64,000 nt of DNA, taken from contig OX235264.1 in the NCBI GenBank assembly GCA_944472135.2, forward strand, positions 121,301,809-121,365,808, in the 5' to 3' direction. The stretch is from Trichobilharzia regenti. Taxonomy: Eukaryota > Platyhelminthes > Trematoda > Strigeidida > Schistosomatidae. Below, piece by piece: positions 48,501-54,104 of this stretch. The translations under genes and the position numbers were made by a program. Under the pieces are notes generated by a model, which saw only the letters and a list, made by a program, of their open reading frames with translations, had not been told where the DNA came from and did not search any database. Within the stretch, counting starts at the first letter, position 1. The number at the start of each line of letters is the position of its first letter.

Positions 48501-51500
48501 AACAAACACGGTCTTCTGATTGGTAGTTTTCGCTGAACGTTGTTTCGTCTCTTTGTGACCGTTTGTTTGAAGGTTAGATTATCTATCTGCAAATTGTATC
48601 CGCCTACGCAAATTCTACTGTGACTGGTTGTTGAATCAGTCTTTGTTCATATTTTTTGCACGACCAATATTGGGGACACAAACATTGACGTAAATTACTG
48701 TCTATCAATTTTGGCTAGCAGACAGCTCTCACCACACTACTATTTAGGTTTTCATTTCATCCTTCAGTTCCATATATCTGCTTATCCGCAAAAGTAACCT
48801 TAAATGGTCTAACTCAAATTATTTTTACTTTGATTACTTTCCTTTTTATATTTATTTATGTTGATAACTTCTCATAGGTTGTACATATCTTCTCTCATAT
48901 ACACATGAAATATATCGTGTTCACTTTAAAACTTGACGAAAAGCCTCTATCCGATATCATCGAAGAGGTTGTGTGGCCGCCTCTTCTGAATTTTGGACGA
49001 TGGGTTAGCCTAGAAGATTTACAGACTTCTGCTATTTCTACTGCAACTAAAAAGGTAAATTTTGTTAATCCATTTTGACTGCTGAATCTTTAGGAATTAT
49101 TTAATTGGTTGGAGGAATTCATCATGAGCCACTGACAGTTGGTTAGAGAATTATTGGAAAACCCTGCAGAGAGTACTGCCAGACAGCTCTTTCCGTTGTC
49201 CTCGTTTGTGATGAAGATGAGGACAGGTACTCATGGAAGAAGACATTGCTAATTGGTCGCGCTATGTTATGAATTAGGTCCCAGTGGCTTAATATTCTAC
49301 GAGCTAGCTCGCCTTGTAACTAGAATGTCCTGGGTTTGAACCCCAGTGACATGAGTGCGTATTGCTGAAGAGTCAGCACTTGATGACATCTTCCAACCAA
49401 TCAGACAAAAGTCGTACAGATTAAAGCCTCCCATAGTATACAAACTAGTTATGTTGAACCTGACCTTCAAAAGCTGAGCATGTGTAGCGACTTTGTATAT
49501 CCGATCATTACTATTGTATCATTCCAGTGGGAGTATTTCTTAGGTCCTACGGCGTATTTTTGAACCTCGTGTAAATCATATTTCATTCAGTGATTTCGTT
49601 ATGACACACTGGCTTCCACTATTTCAACCTACTCTGTGAATGTCATTCATATAGTTTTGTGATGAGCTGTCAACATAGATTACCTTATCACGGATATTTA
49701 TAAAGATAGGTAGAGGGAGGCATGGATTAGTCAGTGCATCTGTATACGTCTGGGACATGTTGCGTCACCATAGGCACTTTCAACAGGTTGTGTGACCTGG
49801 TCATTGAGAGTGGAGGATAGAAAAAGCATACGTAACACCTGTCCTAATCATCTCAGTTGATGTAACTTCACAATCTCGTCGATTGATTTCCCTTCCTCAC
49901 ACCTTGCACTCGACCGATTGCTAACCCTATTATACCACTTAACACACATGAGATAGAACGCAGATACCTATGATCAAAGACAGCTGACCAGGCTTTTCAT
50001 GTCTTCCACTCTCAATGGCTAGGTGTCACAGCCATAAAGGAGGACGGAGCGGACCGATGAGCAGTACACACACACGCCCTTTGGTTGACAGCCAGCCGGA
50101 AATCATGTCTATGCCAGAGACGGTGTGCACTTGCACATGCGAAACGAGCTTTCTGTATCCCTGCTGAGATTTCATCAGAGATCAACCTGCTGGCTGATGC
50201 ACCTTCCCAAATAGGTGAAGCGGTCAACGTGCTCTACCACTTCACTCCCTATTTCTAAGCTAGCAGTGGGTTAATGTAGTCCAGTCCTGTGTCACTAATA
50301 GTCTTCAATTATTACTTCTTAGTGTCTCAATTGACCGACTTCACCTCATATTGTCTACTCATCTCTCTGTATATGTAGTTCAAATTTATTTCCATTGATT
50401 GGTGCCTTATTTTCAGAGTTTGATCTCCCCTTACGTTCGTTTTTTTTTCTGTCTCTAGATATTCGCTCATTTTGAAAATTATTCAAAGACATCCAATGGA
50501 GAGGTACGTCCATGTATAGAACGGACTTTTTTGATTCCACACTGTATTTTCAGTACAAGTATAGCATTTTCGGCATGTGGTATCGGTAGCCCGAATTTCG
50601 CAGGCCAATTATTTAATATCAGGCCTACACGTCGACAGGGGATTGAACCCCGGACCATGTGCGCATGGTCGACGAGAGTCCCAACCCCCCCCCTGATCAA
50701 TGCAGGTGTGTGTATCTTTTCTTAACTAAATTAATGTTGGATCATTGTTGGATAAAAATTGTATTGTGAAGTATTTGCCTAATCTTACGTGTAACAACTT
50801 GAACTGCTGCACATTGGTGCGGAGTTCTATGCCGAAATCAGACATACAGACTAATCTTACGTTACCTCGGTAGACAGTCATTCTTTAATAGAAAGGAGGT
50901 TGTAATTCCTTTATCGGAAGTCACCCTGGTACATTAGATTTTAAAACTGTCATCTTATCCCATTCATCCTATGGTATGGTTGCGTGTAACTGCATGAAGT
51001 CAGTGCTATAGCTGAACTATTGTCTAGATTTCTTATCTTGTTTAGGTGAACTAATCTAGATTTTGCTAGGCTTTTGTGCTTCGCTAATCTGATTGACTGC
51101 CCTGTTCTACTAGTTTGATCTATGTATTTGACCTGACAATCATTGCAGGCAGGGTATTAGATAAACTAAATTGTTTTGTTTTACAGGCTCCACAGGATTC
51201 TTTAACCGACAAAGCTTGTTTCTAATTGAGTTTGTGGGTTTGAATGCTGGCCACTTTTATTCCTGCCAGCATTGTTAAGAATTTTGCTTAAGGTTTCCGA
51301 GGTTCCTTCCTTGTATGGAATTACTACTGACGATTCCGATTCCTTATTGTTGGTGTCGTCATTATCCTCTGCATGTTTGACATGCATGTCGTCAGGATAC
51401 CCACACATTCAAACTGCCAATCATCCCATCCTATGTCAGTGAAAATAGGATTGGTGAAATGTTTAGGTGACAGAGCACAAAAACTAAGTAGTACCAAGGA

Positions 51501-52295
51501 AAATCCCAGCCAAAAAGTAAGGCATATAGGAGAAGCTTTGAAACTTCATAATTACTCTGATAAATTAATCAGAAACTATGTAGGGAAATATAAAAGTAAA
51601 ATAAATAATGATAGTAGTGATAGTGATAATAATTATAATAATATTAATGACAACGTGCATTTCAAACATGAGCAAGATAATGACAACATCAACAATAAGG
51701 AATTTTTAGTCTCCAGTTGTACTTCCATGATTAGAAACAAGCTTTGTCGGTCAAAAGATCAATCCTTTGGAAGCTTTAAAACAAAACAATTTAGTTTATC
51801 TAATACCCTGCCTGCAATCATTGTCAGGTCAAAGTAGTAGTATGGGGTCAGTCAGACCAGCTGAGTACAAACTCCTGGCAAAATCTAGTACAGAAATTCT
51901 ACAATACCCCTATCTAGCCCGTACTTTATGTGACGAAGACTCTGTTAGACGTGAAACATACAAGTTACTATGTTATTAGCACATTGAATCAACTCTTTCA
52001 TCGTTCATCTTTCTGTATTTTATGGTGTCACACTTTCTGTCGTTTAATTATTACTCTGCTATTTTATTTTAGTTGGTATTACTATTATTACTACAATTTT
52101 ATACTTTATGCATATTTTTCACCGTATTGCATATAGTATTTTGCTACGTAGCTGCTGTAACAATCGTTTTATTATTATTATTATGTAATGTGTGTTTATA
52201 ATTTTTTTTGTCGTTTTTGAGTAAATTAGATGCAATATTGTCCTGAATGCTGAAAATTCCTTGCTGAATCATTAGTACTGTTTTTGGAATAAAGC

Positions 52296-52329
<34 letters not shown>

Positions 52330-53005
52330 AAATCTAGATTAGTTGACCCAAATAAGATAAGAAATCTAGAGAATAGTTCAACTATAGCACACACTACATG
52401 CAGTCACACACAACCACACAATAGGATGGTATAGGATGACAGTTTTAAAATCTCATGTAACAGGGTGGAGGGAGGGAGGGATTCATAACAGAAGCTTTGT
52501 TTATCGAATCAAATGAGAGTGTGAATACGTGTAATAGGAATGATTCAACGGCTGTCCAACTGGACATCTGGGAAACTCTACTACCCCTATGTGACGATAA
52601 ATAGGAGAGAACAAAGAAAACTATGAAACGGAAGTTTCGAAGTCGTTTGATTATGATTGATGTGATTGTGAAGAATAAGTGAATTGTGGTCGAAATTTTG
52701 TCAATCAATAAATAATACTGCTTCACTGTTTCTAATAAATAAACAAACTAATATGAAGTCTGAAAGTTAGTCATTTTGTTTAAATATAATTATAGAAATC
52801 TCCTAATTTAACCGCCTTTATTTTCTCTGATAATTCATTTTTTTTATTTAACGTGTACATGTGTGTTGTATCACACTTCTTTCTCTAAATTTTCTTCCTC
52901 ATATAGGTTGTTGAAAAACGCCGTAAAGTTGGCAGAAGGCATTCAACGAAGACGACGTCATTAACAGATTCGAAACAATCGAAACTGGACAATTTCTTTC
53001 GATAA
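27381..53005 (+). CDS. MUTYH: Adenine DNA glycosylase (MutY/MUTYH family), 12 exons
   Basis: Removes adenine mispaired with 8-oxoguanine in base-excision repair (known for the family). Exons: 27381-27527, 27574-27610, 30803-30876, 30921-30962, 31010-31081, 31133-31246, 36568-36824, 40712-40794, 41947-42089, 45904-46121, 48878-49054, 52907-53005. All introns are GT-AG and phases agree. About 487 codons if the exon 7 frame is restored (human about 535-546). Motifs: [15 protein letters not shown] (34-48), [13 protein letters not shown] with catalytic Glu66, [12 protein letters not shown] helix-hairpin-helix (144-155), Asp168 in LDGNV, Fe-S cysteines 222/229/232/240, Nudix-like C-terminal domain with [10 protein letters not shown] and FSH (401-403), basic EKRRKVGRR and PCNA box QSKLDNFF (479-486). 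The first 25 residues lack acidic residues, as in mitochondrial leaders. Odd: one base missing after 36720 creates a frameshift. Confidence 0.9.
27574..27610 (+). CDS. MUTYH: MUTYH exon 2
   Basis: 37 bp: [12 protein letters not shown] plus one base. Flanked by TAATAG and GTATGT. It continues the DLPWR region; the following intron 2 is 3.2 kb and contains PLE and RTE copies. Confidence 0.8.
27990..28530 (-). pseudogene. Penelope-like element RT fragment (intron 2)
   Basis: Minus-strand frames read [53 protein letters not shown] (motif A), then [20 protein letters not shown] and [14 protein letters not shown] (motif B). This is the palm of a PLE of a different family from the 55-61 kb complex. 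Truncated before motif C; antisense to MUTYH. Confidence 0.8.
28540..28900 (-). repeat. Penelope-like terminal repeat (pLTR) region
   Basis: The phrase CAGCGAAGAGACTGTTTTCGCCGGCGAATTC (28799-28830), followed by AATTATTTCGTGTGTGTGTG, matches the ends of the PLE remnant at 54105-54860 (CAGCGAAGAGTCTCTTCTCGGCGAATTC). It includes a (GT)n stretch. Confidence 0.5.
29081..29700 (-). mobile_element. RTE-clade element, 3' end (copy A1)
   Basis: The minus-strand frame 29697-29254 carries the conserved end of RTE ORF2: [40 protein letters not shown] and [14 protein letters not shown]. The 3' UTR ends at a (CAGA)n tract (TCTG repeats at 29083-29098 on plus). 5'-truncated, which is usual for this family. 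Confidence 0.8.
29814..30544 (-). pseudogene. Penelope-like element, GIY-YIG endonuclease end
   Basis: The minus strand begins with the linker after the RT ([31 protein letters not shown]). After a break, [20 protein letters not shown] and EHIPAW (about 30160-30100) give the GIY-YIG nuclease core with its Arg and Glu. Then come [20 protein letters not shown] and [20 protein letters not shown]. It belongs to the same general family as the RT at 27990-28530; the order suggests one element split by an RTE insertion. Confidence 0.75.
30803..30876 (+). CDS. MUTYH: MUTYH exon 3 (catalytic Glu)
   Basis: Reads [16 protein letters not shown] then IDYYNRWMQ, almost the family consensus. Glu66 corresponds to E. 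coli MutY Glu37. The acceptor is TTTTTAG; the donor is CAG|GTTTGT. Confidence 0.9.
30921..30962 (+). CDS. MUTYH: MUTYH exon 4
   Basis: 14 codons, [14 protein letters not shown]. Bounded by TACTTTTTAG and GTATGT; flanking introns are 44 and 47 nt. Confidence 0.85.
31010..31081 (+). CDS. MUTYH: MUTYH exon 5
   Basis: 24 codons with [18 protein letters not shown], the helix before the HhH motif in all MutY proteins. Acceptor CACAG; donor AAG|GTTCGA is weak at +3 to +5. Confidence 0.85.
31133..31246 (+). CDS. MUTYH: MUTYH exon 6 (HhH motif)
   Basis: 38 codons with [20 protein letters not shown], the DNA-binding helix-hairpin-helix. Intron 6 downstream is 5.3 kb and filled with RTE copies. Confidence 0.9.
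31300..32510 (-). mobile_element. RTE-clade element (copy B2)
   Basis: The minus strand from 32395 reads [20 protein letters not shown] and [20 protein letters not shown], then [20 protein letters not shown] (32060) and, at the 3' end, [20 protein letters not shown] and [20 protein letters not shown]. Same family as 560-1745. Numerous frameshifts. In MUTYH intron 6, antisense. Confidence 0.75.
32511..32869. other. No gene seen (intron 6)
   Basis: AT-rich intronic DNA with a short (GT)n near 32692. Confidence 0.3.
32870..33060 (+). mobile_element. RTE-A fragment, strongly decayed
   Basis: The plus strand shows broken pieces of the RTE C-terminal block: [11 protein letters not shown], then [20 protein letters not shown]. 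Called by similarity to the other RTE-A copies in this window. Confidence 0.5.
33100..34400 (-). mobile_element. RTE-clade element (copy A2)
   Basis: The longest RTE-A copy here. On the minus strand, 34356-34114 has a degraded motif B ([20 protein letters not shown]) and motif C as [15 protein letters not shown]. 33992-33693 gives [15 protein letters not shown] and a cysteine-free C-terminal part. 33537-33292 is the conserved end. The 3' UTR runs to about 33100. Frameshifted. Confidence 0.75.
34401..35039. other. No gene seen (intron 6)
   Basis: Intronic AT-rich DNA; no repeat partner recognised in the window. Confidence 0.3.
35040..35250 (+). repeat. tRNA-like SINE (family beta)
   Basis: Starts GCGTCGTTGGCACAGCGGTAAGG (A-box-like). 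Its downstream body AAGCCAGTAATAAGACTGA and TCTAGCTTGAATCCCC matches 53586-53800 on the minus strand. The B box is degraded (GGTTCAGTTCG). Confidence 0.6.
35480..36020 (+). mobile_element. RTE-clade element, 3' end (copy A3)
   Basis: Plus strand, broken frames: [37 protein letters not shown], then the [20 protein letters not shown] block and a 3' UTR ending near GTTCAGAGTCTTACG. Inactive. Confidence 0.65.
36310..36480 (+). repeat. Hammerhead-type SINE (alpha), degenerate
   Basis: Contains CCAGTAGCTGAATGGTG (A-box-like), then TTGATGAGTTCCACACTAGGACGAAAC (mutated core, stem II partly kept) and the tail CTAACCGATATCACCTCATG. The same family also leaves a fragment at 36050-36110 (CTGATGAAGAGTC...AGGAC). 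Confidence 0.5.
36568..36824 (+). CDS. MUTYH: MUTYH exon 7 (catalytic Asp, Fe-S loop), frameshifted
   Basis: Starts [13 protein letters not shown] (Asp168, equivalent to E. coli Asp138) and runs to [12 protein letters not shown] at 36720. The frame then shifts by one: only two bases (TA) stand before ATG 36723, where one codon is expected. The next frame gives [18 protein letters not shown] and further residues to a GTAAGT donor. The length 257 is one short of a multiple of three and the downstream phases fit 258. Either a sequencing or assembly error, or a disabling mutation. The fourth Fe-S cysteine is seven residues after the third instead of the usual five. Confidence 0.85.
37000..37395 (-). 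repeat. Hammerhead-type SINE (alpha)
   Basis: On the minus strand: head with CTAGTGATTTGCTCC, tRNA-like part with TGGCTGAGTGGTATACGAGC (A box) and GGTCCTGGGTTTGAGCCCC (B box), GTGCGTACTGCCGATGC (mutated core), stem II AACTAGGATGAAAC and GTTGATC tail. Core changes predict no activity. It forms an inverted pair with 37420-37665. Confidence 0.7.
37420..37665 (+). repeat. Hammerhead-type SINE (alpha)
   Basis: Starts with a (GGGTT)n stretch, then GGTCCCAGTGGCTGAATGG (A box), a damaged B box (GGATTGGAACGC), GTGTACTGCCGATGATTCCC, AACTAGGATGAAACAGCCGTC and the tail CTAACTGATATCAATCCGTG. The core has CCGATGA instead of CTGATGA. Confidence 0.7.
37750..38160 (+). pseudogene. Penelope-like element RT fragment (intron 7)
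   Basis: Plus-strand broken frames: [20 protein letters not shown] (motif 1-2 region), then [17 protein letters not shown] (motif A) and [17 protein letters not shown], and [20 protein letters not shown]. Yet another PLE lineage; heavily mutated. Confidence 0.65.
38170..38590 (+). mobile_element. RTE-clade element, 3' end (copy A4)
   Basis: Reads [40 protein letters not shown] and [17 protein letters not shown], then a 3' UTR (AACTCGAACTGGTGCACTTC) ending at a CAGGCAGG tract. Very close to copy A8. Confidence 0.75.
39440..40345 (-). mobile_element. RTE-clade element (copy A5) with nested RTE fragment
   Basis: The minus-strand frame 40072-39848 has [20 protein letters not shown] and [20 protein letters not shown]. 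Downstream, 39594-39440 has [20 protein letters not shown] and the PGWGPRD end. The two parts are separated by an inserted 3'-UTR fragment of another RTE copy (39602-39787). The region 40080-40345 is the frame-broken preceding ORF part. Confidence 0.75.
39602..39787 (-). mobile_element. Nested 5'-truncated RTE 3'-UTR fragment
   Basis: It contains only the RTE 3' UTR (TTTCGACATAGAGCTTTGCA on plus) and ends at a TCTG tract. It splits copy A5 at a point where other copies read ATATCAGCTAGCAATGC. TCAACTAGT on the left and TCAGCTAGT on the right look like an 8-9 bp target-site repeat. Confidence 0.65.
40405..40465 (+). ncRNA. Hammerhead-like sequence, probably inactive
   Basis: CGACCACTGACGA, then GAAATAGCCGTCTGGTGG. 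The CTGANGA box, the GAAA box and stem I (ACCA/TGGT) fit a hammerhead with cleavage after GTC. Stem II (CATAGGCCCCAAACGAAAC) does not pair well. Probably an alpha-SINE relative. Confidence 0.4.
40712..40794 (+). CDS. MUTYH: MUTYH exon 8 (interdomain connector)
   Basis: Reads [19 protein letters not shown]. The CHLC pair matches the zinc-linchpin cysteines of animal MUTYH (human QCHLC), but the expected first Cys, six residues upstream, is absent. Acceptor CCTTTACAG; donor AAG|GTATTA. Confidence 0.8.
40915..41560. other. No gene; possible LTR-like repeat
   Basis: The phrase TTTACGTCAATGTCCACGTCCC near 41000 matches, inverted, a phrase near 48680 (GGGACACAAACATTGACGTAAA), which suggests a dispersed element of unknown type. 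(TA)n at 41228-41240. Confidence 0.35.
41565..41660 (-). repeat. Penelope-like terminal repeat remnant with hammerhead traces
   Basis: On minus: CACTGAAGGAGGATGTTTTTC, then GGACGACGAAAGCTTCGTAAT, AAACCAACCAGTTCCTCAGA. It is collinear with the PLE repeat at 61965-62150 (CTGAAGATGCCGTCC...GACGAAAGCTCCGCAAC). The core is damaged. Confidence 0.5.
41760..41845 (+). repeat. Alpha SINE 3' tail
   Basis: AACTGTCCAGTACTCCCCAGG followed by CTGTAACTGATGTCAGCTCGTG is the tail after the ribozyme in the alpha family; the head is missing. Confidence 0.5.
41947..42089 (+). CDS. MUTYH: MUTYH exon 9
   Basis: Reads [18 protein letters not shown], then [20 protein letters not shown] and LQRPKTG: the start of the Nudix-like C-terminal domain that senses 8-oxoG. 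It enters and leaves in phases matching exons 8 and 10. Confidence 0.85.
42390..42990 (+). mobile_element. RTE-clade element, 3' end (copy A6)
   Basis: Plus strand, broken frames from [12 protein letters not shown] through [20 protein letters not shown] to the 3' UTR ending in CAGACAGACAG at 42968-42980. Inactive. Confidence 0.65.
43025..43200 (+). repeat. Alpha SINE head fragment
   Basis: AAGATGCTCGCTAGTGATTCG and CATGAATTGGTAGAAGTTAG match the head of the full alpha copies (47850-48000; 61370-61530). It is cut by RTE copy A7. Confidence 0.5.
43200..44010 (-). mobile_element. RTE-clade element, 3' end (copy A7)
   Basis: Minus strand, broken frames collinear with A1 and A9: [53 protein letters not shown] and the 3' UTR ending at 43204. 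Inactive. Confidence 0.7.
44025..44215 (+). repeat. Hammerhead-type SINE (alpha), degenerate
   Basis: GGGTCCCAGGTGCTAAACGG, B box GGTCCCAGGTTCGAATCCC (well kept), GTGCGTACTGGTGATCATTCG, AACTAGAATGAAATAACTGTC and tail CTGTAACTGATATCAACCCG. The core and stem II have several changes. Confidence 0.65.
44470..44980 (-). pseudogene. Penelope-like element C-terminal fragment joined to RTE sequence
   Basis: Minus strand: [16 protein letters not shown] (RTE type) runs directly into [20 protein letters not shown] and then [20 protein letters not shown] (end of a GIY-YIG PLE, as at 29814-30544). A junction of two decayed elements. Confidence 0.6.
45010..45700 (+). mobile_element. RTE-clade element, 3' end (copy A8)
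   Basis: The best-kept plus-strand copy: an open frame of 186 codons (45030-45590) with [60 protein letters not shown] and [17 protein letters not shown]. The 3' UTR ends at CAGACAGACAG (45686-45693). 5'-truncated; it lacks the RT palm. It lies in intron 9 just upstream of MUTYH exon 10. Confidence 0.85.
45904..46121 (+). CDS. MUTYH: MUTYH exon 10
   Basis: Begins [15 protein letters not shown], the strongest signature of the MutY C-terminal domain, followed by a variable linker ([18 protein letters not shown]). Inverted RTE copies at 45010-45700 (+) and 46590-47317 (-) flank this exon. Confidence 0.85.
46350..46515 (+). repeat. Hammerhead-type SINE (alpha), degenerate
   Basis: Contains TTGTAACCGGAAGGTCTTGG, B box GGGTTCGAAGCC, GTGCGTACTGTGACTAGTCGC, AACTAGGGTGAAATAGCTGTA and a short tail. 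The ribozyme core is destroyed (CTGTGACTAG). Confidence 0.6.
46590..47317 (-). mobile_element. RTE-clade element, 3' end (copy A9)
   Basis: The minus-strand frame 47317-46781 (178 codons) reads [59 protein letters not shown] and [14 protein letters not shown]. The 3' UTR ends at a (TCTG)n tract on plus (46590-46614). It lies in intron 10, inverted relative to A8 across exon 10. Confidence 0.85.
47760..48200 (+). repeat. Hammerhead-type SINE (alpha), full-length but degenerate
   Basis: The 5' end has an inverted copy of the tail (GGATTTCATCCTGAACTCTG; TTAGAGAACC), then the head GATGCTCGCTAGCGAGTGAC, a tRNA-like part with GAGTCCCAGTGGTTAAATGG (A box) and GAGTTCGAAACCC (B box), GTACGTACTCCTGGAGAG and the tail. 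The ribozyme core is lost. Confidence 0.65.
48201..48877. other. Intron 10, possible LTR-like repeat
   Basis: No gene. 48385-48770 contains ACTGTAACAACAGAAGACAAAG and a phrase shared inversely with 41000. An unidentified dispersed repeat is possible. Confidence 0.35.
48878..49054 (+). CDS. MUTYH: MUTYH exon 11 (FSH loop)
   Basis: 59 codons starting [22 protein letters not shown] (401-403) is the 8-oxoG recognition loop. [19 protein letters not shown] follows, matching the end of the Nudix-like domain. Confidence 0.85.
49105..49400 (+). repeat. Hammerhead-type SINE (alpha), truncated
   Basis: 49105-49225 is an inverted tail and ribozyme fragment (minus). 49226-49400 is the plus unit with GGTCCCAGTGGCTTAATATTC, B box GGGTTTGAACCCC and GTGCGTATTGCTGAAGAGTC, after which the element ends. 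The CTGAAGA core is kept but stem II and the rest are gone. Confidence 0.6.
49790..50290 (-). mobile_element. RTE-clade element fragment (copy A10)
   Basis: The minus-strand frame 50227-50012 has [20 protein letters not shown] and [17 protein letters not shown]. Further broken pieces ([21 protein letters not shown]) run down to 49800. Inactive. Confidence 0.65.
50520..50700 (-). repeat. tRNA-like SINE (family A)
   Basis: Minus strand: GGTTGGGACTCTCGTCGACC, B box GGTCCGGGGTTCAATCCCC, body GGCCTGATATTAAATAATTGG and CTTGTACTGAAAATACAGTG. Collinear with 10400-10605. Confidence 0.7.
51373..51837 (+). pseudogene. Penelope-like element, post-RT segment
   Basis: Frame with [32 protein letters not shown] and [20 protein letters not shown], the region after the RT palm in PLEs (R.pTHtn......HP...K...v..L..RA). 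It loses the element frame after about residue 70. A minus-strand partner (51408-51202: [20 protein letters not shown]) carries the next segment, so the element is folded back on itself. Confidence 0.6.
52290..52328. repeat. (TTA)n microsatellite
   Basis: Uninterrupted ATT units at about 52299-52327, after GGAATAAAGC. Confidence 0.8.
52476..52906. other. End of MUTYH intron 11
   Basis: No repeat recognised; ends with a TTCTTCCTCATATAG acceptor. Confidence 0.4.
52907..53005 (+). CDS. MUTYH: MUTYH exon 12 (PCNA box, stop)
   Basis: 32 codons plus TAA at 53003-53005. Basic EKRRKVGRR could be a nuclear signal. QSKLDNFF fits the PCNA-interacting consensus Q-x-x-L-x-x-F-F, as at the end of human MUTYH. 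Confidence 0.85.
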   Translation, partial: VVEKRRKVGRRHSTKTTSLTDSKQSKLDNFFR

Positions 53006-53285
53006 CTTGAATTTTTTCTCGCTTTATTTATTTATGTCTACAAAGTGAACAAAAATAATCATGATGATGATGTAATTATTATCGATTTTTGTAGGTAACT
53101 ATTACTCCTATCTCTTGAATTTTGCCCCGAAATTTTTTATCTTGCTTACCATAGATTATTATTACTATTTTTGTACACATTCTGTATTTCTATGCATTTC
53201 TATCGCGGACAAATAGCTGCAAAAGCAAAATAGAATTATTTTTATAAAAATTGACAACGCGTTTTTTGTTTTTTGGTTGATTGAT
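53006..53285 (+). other. Likely MUTYH 3' UTR and downstream DNA
   Basis: AT-rich with no canonical AATAAA close to the stop; the nearest variants are AATAAT and TATAAA. The true 3' end is unknown. Confidence 0.35.
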
Positions 53286-53289
53286 TGGA

Positions 53290-53515
53290 AAGGAGTTCAT
53301 CTTGAGCGCTGACATCAGTTAGAGAACCATTCGGAAACCAGCCACGGGGATTATTGGCAGACAGCTGTTTCGTCAGCCTAGTTCGGGATTCTTCATCAGA
53401 GAGAGAGAGAGCAGTACGCACTCGCCCACCTCACTGGGGTTTGAACCCAGGAGCCCTTATGGTGACAAGGTGGCGAACTAGCTCGTAGACCACTAAGCCA
53501 ATGGGACCCGCCAAT
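53290..53515 (-). repeat. Hammerhead-type SINE (alpha) with expanded stem I
   Basis: Minus strand: GGTCCCATTGGCTTAGTGG (A box), GGGCTCCTGGGTTCAAACCC (B box), GTGCGTACTG, a (CT)n insertion, CTGATGA, AATCCCGAACTAGGCTGACG, GAAACAGCTGTC and the tail. The core boxes are intact but stem II is mispaired and stem I is interrupted by the CT tract. Confidence 0.65.
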
Positions 53516-53585
53516 TCAATTCCGCGTATTCCTTAATATTTCAAAAAGTCACTTCTTTTTATAGATTTTTCCTGTTCGTTTACTT

Positions 53586-53800
53586 CCCCCCCCAGTGGAC
53601 CATTGGGGGGGGGCTTCAAGCTAGAGTCGTGAAGGGGGTTGCTAGCCTTACGCCTATCCCAACCTTCCCTCTTTATCAGTCTTACTACTGGCTTAGCGAA
53701 GTAAAGAACGAGCGCGTCTGTATCCGGGGATCGAACCCATGGACCATATGAGCGTGGTCGGCGAGCATTCTACCGCTGTGCCACCCCGACGCACACACTT
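53586..53800 (-). repeat. tRNA-like SINE (family beta)
   Basis: Minus strand: GTCGGGGTGGCACAGCGG (A box), GGTCCATGGGTTCGATCCCC (good B box), TAAGCCAGTAGTAAGACTGA and TCTAGCTTGAAGCCCCCC. At the end there is a perfect C9/G9 hairpin (53587-53616). Confidence 0.65.
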
Positions 53801-54104
53801 TTATAAATTTGATCAGTGTTATTTATTAGAATACGGAGATTATCTGAAAGAATGCAGTGTGATGCGTTTACACTATCTACACATTTCGAAAAACACGTCT
53901 GATCCCCCATATATTTATTTGTCAAGTCAATTTATATGAAAAATGGTGGCCAGTTGAAATATTTAAAAAGTGACAATAATACTAATAATAATCTACTTTA
54001 TTCCAAAAACAGCACCACTTATAATACAGAATGGAATTCTCAGCATTTGTCACAACATTTTGCATCCGATTTACTTAAAACATAAATAAAATTAGTATAC
54101 AAAA

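Larger units (their letters stand above)
50925..52475. repeat. Large inverted-repeat structure holding PLE fragments
   Basis: Two sets of inverted arms. Outer: 50935-51060 against 52325-52460 (GAAATCTAGA, AACTGTCATCTTATCC). Inner: 51130-51226 against 51737-51833 (GACCTGACAATCATTGCAGG against CCTGCAATCATTGTCAGGTC). The inner loop contains PLE sequence in both orientations. The nested inverted arrangement is typical of Penelope-like insertions. Confidence 0.7.
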
